This document shows, one piece after another, positions 4,994-6,738 of a DNA stretch of 6,738 nucleotides. Location: assembly GCA_024277095.1 (NCBI GenBank), contig JAJRVX010000204.1, forward strand, positions 1 to 6,738, given 5' to 3'. The notes under the pieces are model-generated. The model searched no databases and was not told the DNA's origin. It saw nothing but the letters and a program-made list of their open reading frames with translations. Source of the stretch: DUEN01 sp024277095. Its GTDB lineage: Bacteria > Chloroflexota > Anaerolineae > DUEN01. Numbering within the stretch: the first letter of the stretch is position 1; each line of letters opens with the position of its first letter. Position numbers and translations under genes: made by a program.

Positions 4994-6208
4994 ATGAGTC
5001 AGGAGACCGCTGTGGTTGCCGAGGGCCTTGCCGGGGTGCAGCTGGATCCGGAGCGGCAATCGCGCGCCCGGGAGTACGCCCGTATCCGCCGTTGGCTTCT
5101 GGGGGTGGATCTGGCGTTGGGGCTGGTGTTCCTGCTGGCCTGGTGGCTGAGCGGGCTCACCTTTCGGATGCGCGATGTGGTGGAAGGGCTCCCCGCGTGG
5201 ATCGGGCTGATCGCGTACACCATCGCCTTCGGCGGCGTTTACACGATCCTCCGCATGCCCCTGGGCTGGTATAGCGGCTTCGTGTTGCCGCATCGCTACG
5301 GGTTGTCCACCCAAACCCTCCGCTCATGGGCGATCGATGAACTCAAGGGGACAGCCGTCGGCGGGGGGATCCTGCTCCTGCTGTTGGAGGCGATCTACGC
5401 GCTGCTGCGTTTTCAGCCGGACAGGTGGTGGCTATGGGCCGGTGGGGTTTATCTCGTGTTCACCGTCCTGCTGGCGAACCTGGCGCCCGTCCTCATCGCC
5501 CCTCTATTCTACAAGTTCGTGCCCCTAGTGGAGCGATCCGAAGATCCTGAGCAGCGGGAACGGGACCGCGCGCTGGCCGAGCGGTTGATCCGGTTGGCAG
5601 AGCGGGCGAACACGCGCGTGCGCGGCGTCTACGCGTTCGATATGAGCCGCACGACCACGGCCGCCAACGCCGGGCTGATGGGCCTGGGCAACACGCGCCG
5701 GATCGTGTTGGGCGACACGTTGCTGGACCATTATTCGCCCGATGAGATCGAGGCCGTGCTGGCTCATGAGCTCGCGCATCATGTCCACGGCGACATGGGG
5801 AAAAGCCTCCTCGTCTCCACGGCGCTTACGCTGGCTGGCTTCTACCTGGCACATGTGGCGTTGCGATGGGGCATCTCCCGCTTCGGGTTTCAGGGGATGG
5901 ACGATCTGGCGGCGATGCCCTGGCTGGTGCTGGTCATCAGCGGCTTCGCCCTGATCACCCTGCCGCTGCAGAACGCCTGGTCTCGCTGGCGAGAGCGCAT
6001 GGCTGACCGGTACGCGCTGGAGGCGATCGGGCGGCCGGACGCGTTCGCCTCCGCCATGACCCGGCTGGCGAATCAGAACCTGGCGGAGGCCGAGCCGCCC
6101 CGTTGGGTCGTCTGGCTCCTCTACAGCCATCCCCCCATCGGCGAGCGGGTGCGGATGGCGAGGTTGTGGGGGAGGGAGAGACGGGAAGGCGTGAAGCGTG
6201 GGGCGTAA
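4994..6208 (+). CDS. M48 family membrane zinc metalloprotease, Ste24/CAAX-protease-1 type
   Basis: A 404-residue membrane protease. The N-terminal M48 domain has membrane helices near 34-54, 68-87, 119-138 and 145-172 and the Ste24 signature HRYGLSTQTLRSWAIDELKG (100-119). The catalytic part has TTTAANAGLMGLG (220-232), the zinc motif HELAHH (His258, Glu259, His262), two more helices near 272-294 and 308-328, the third zinc ligand Glu334 in ERMAD, and YSHPP (377-381). All expected catalytic residues are present, so it should be active. Bacterial Ste24-like M48 enzymes are generally thought to act in membrane protein quality control; true prenyl-CAAX substrates are not expected. The ATG lies at the predicted transcription start with no ribosome site. 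The last five codons (VKRGA) and stop fall in a heptamer repeat array, so the C-terminus may have been altered by repeat growth. It is divergent from the membrane operon. Family call very sure; substrate unknown. Confidence 0.93.
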   Translation: MSQETAVVAEGLAGVQLDPERQSRAREYARIRRWLLGVDLALGLVFLLAWWLSGLTFRMRDVVEGLPAWIGLIAYTIAFGGVYTILRMPLGWYSGFVLPHRYGLSTQTLRSWAIDELKGTAVGGGILLLLLEAIYALLRFQPDRWWLWAGGVYLVFTVLLANLAPVLIAPLFYKFVPLVERSEDPEQRERDRALAERLIRLAERANTRVRGVYAFDMSRTTTAANAGLMGLGNTRRIVLGDTLLDHYSPDEIEAVLAHELAHHVHGDMGKSLLVSTALTLAGFYLAHVALRWGISRFGFQGMDDLAAMPWLVLVISGFALITLPLQNAWSRWRERMADRYALEAIGRPDAFASAMTRLANQNLAEAEPPRWVVWLLYSHPPIGERVRMARLWGRERREGVKRGA

Positions 6209-6266
6209 GGTGTAAAACGTAAGGCGCAAAACGTAAAGCGCAAAACGTAAAGCGTAAGCGTGGGGG
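6191..6266 (+). repeat. Degenerate heptamer tandem array (consensus GTAAAGC/GTAAAAC)
   Basis: About eleven 7-bp units run head to tail: gtgaagc, gtggggc, gtaaggt, gtaaaac, gtaaggc, gcaaaac, gtaaagc, gcaaaac, gtaaagc, a 6-bp gtaagc, and gtggggg. The GCAAAAC-GTAAAGC pair is repeated exactly (6226-6239, 6240-6253), showing recent 14-bp duplication. The array begins inside the protease gene, provides its TAA stop, and ends 5 bp before the formimidoyltransferase start. From memory, similar short 'ACGTTTTACGC'-like arrays occur between genes in Anaerolineae. No mobile element, CRISPR spacers or hairpin accompany it. Confidence 0.85.
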
Positions 6267-6267
6267 A
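6262..6267 (+). promoter_or_regulatory. Presumed RBS of the formimidoyltransferase gene
   Basis: GGGGGA ends 4 nt before ATG 6272. It is a G-rich, non-canonical Shine-Dalgarno formed by the last heptamer of the array plus one base. No better site and no separate promoter was seen in the 63 bp after the protease, so the gene is probably cotranscribed with it. Confidence 0.4.
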
Positions 6268-6271
6268 TACT

Positions 6272-6738
6272 ATGCAGCCGATCGTCGAGTGTGTGCCCAA
6301 CTTCTCCGAGGGACGACGTCCAGAGGTCATTCAGGCGATCCGGGATGCCATTGCCGCCGTCCCGGAGGTTCGTGTCCTGGATATCCACTCCGATGTGGAC
6401 CATAACCGCTCCGTGATCACGTTCGCCGGGCCGCCGGAGCCGGTGCTGGAGGCCGCGTTTCAGGGGATCGCGGCGGCGGCTCGGCTCATCGATATGGAGC
6501 GGCAGAGCGGCCAGCATCCCCGCCTGGGCGCGGCCGACGTCGTGCCGTTCGTACCCATCCGCGGGGTCACGCTGGAGGATTGCGTGCAGCTGGCCCGCCG
6601 GCTGGGGCAGCGCGTCGGCACGGAGCTGGGCATTCCGGTCTACCTGTACGAGGCGGCCGCCACCCGCCCGGACCGTGTGAACCTGGCCGACGTGCGTCGG
6701 GGGGAGTATGAGCTGTTGAAGGAGGAGATCGCCACGAA
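6272..6738 (+). CDS. ftcD: Glutamate formimidoyltransferase, N-terminal 155 residues (partial)
   Basis: Transfers the formimino group of N-formiminoglutamate to tetrahydrofolate in the last steps of histidine degradation, in the cytosol. Family marks: CVPNFSEGR (7-15), DVDHNRSV (41-48), IDMERQSGQHPRLGAADVVPF (73-93) with His82, the position of the catalytic His in the mammalian enzyme, then ELGIPVYLYEAA and a region ending RRGEYELLKEEI. The reading frame is intact and runs off the right edge; stand-alone enzymes are about 300 residues, and fusions with formimidoyl-THF cyclodeaminase about 500, so which form this is cannot be seen. The N-terminus fits family members exactly (MQPIVECVPNFSEG). 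It follows the protease on the same strand by 63 bp; no other hut gene is in view, and the neighbour tells nothing about its role. Confidence 0.95.
   Translation, partial: MQPIVECVPNFSEGRRPEVIQAIRDAIAAVPEVRVLDIHSDVDHNRSVITFAGPPEPVLEAAFQGIAAAARLIDMERQSGQHPRLGAADVVPFVPIRGVTLEDCVQLARRLGQRVGTELGIPVYLYEAAATRPDRVNLADVRRGEYELLKEEIAT

Noticed and set aside
6191..6266. The repeat array as a CRISPR
   Set aside because: Units are 7 bp, contiguous and degenerate, with no spacers and no cas gene nearby.
5525..6517. A 330-codon minus-strand frame crossing the protease, the repeat array and ftcD
   Set aside because: It runs antisense to two well-identified genes, and its Leu/Thr/Arg-Phe-rich middle is simply the translated heptamer array.

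Overview
The window is GC-rich, tightly packed bacterial DNA. The protein types and an intergenic array of degenerate 7-bp repeats suggest a Chloroflexota (Anaerolineae-like) genome. That assignment is a recognition-level inference, not a database result.

Layout, left to right. (1) 1-850, minus: N-terminal two thirds of a class II HMG-CoA reductase of the Pseudomonas mevalonii type, cut by the window edge. It starts at GTG behind a good Shine-Dalgarno, with a hairpin just upstream in its leader. (2) 851-1119: about 270 bp without a gene. (3) 4859 down to 1120, minus: a three-gene operon of membrane proteins. In transcription order these are a NuoL/HyfB/HyfD-like antiporter-type subunit (TTG start), a 223-residue HyfE-like subunit and a NuoN/HyfF-like antiporter-type subunit. 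The order matches the HyfD-HyfE-HyfF part of hydrogenase-4-type complexes. No hydrogenase, NADH-dehydrogenase or other catalytic subunit is visible, and both antiporter-like proteins have lost or replaced the canonical channel Glu and Lys residues. (4) 4860-4993: a divergent control region with two back-to-back sigma70-type promoters. (5) 4994-6208, plus: an M48 metalloprotease of the Ste24/CAAX-protease-1 type, apparently translated from a leaderless mRNA. (6) 6191-6266: a heptamer tandem array that supplies the last codons of the protease and part of the next gene's leader. (7) 6272-6738, plus: N-terminal half of glutamate formimidoyltransferase (histidine degradation and one-carbon folate metabolism), cut by the right edge.

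How the parts fit. The three-gene membrane operon is the least ordinary element. The genes overlap or nearly abut and should give one co-translated membrane complex resembling the ion-translocating arm of complex I or group 4 hydrogenases. Its partner and its ion chemistry cannot be read from this window. The flanking genes (HMG-CoA reductase, Ste24-like protease, formimidoyltransferase) look like unrelated housekeeping functions, although the protease shares the divergent promoter region with the membrane operon and the two may be co-regulated.
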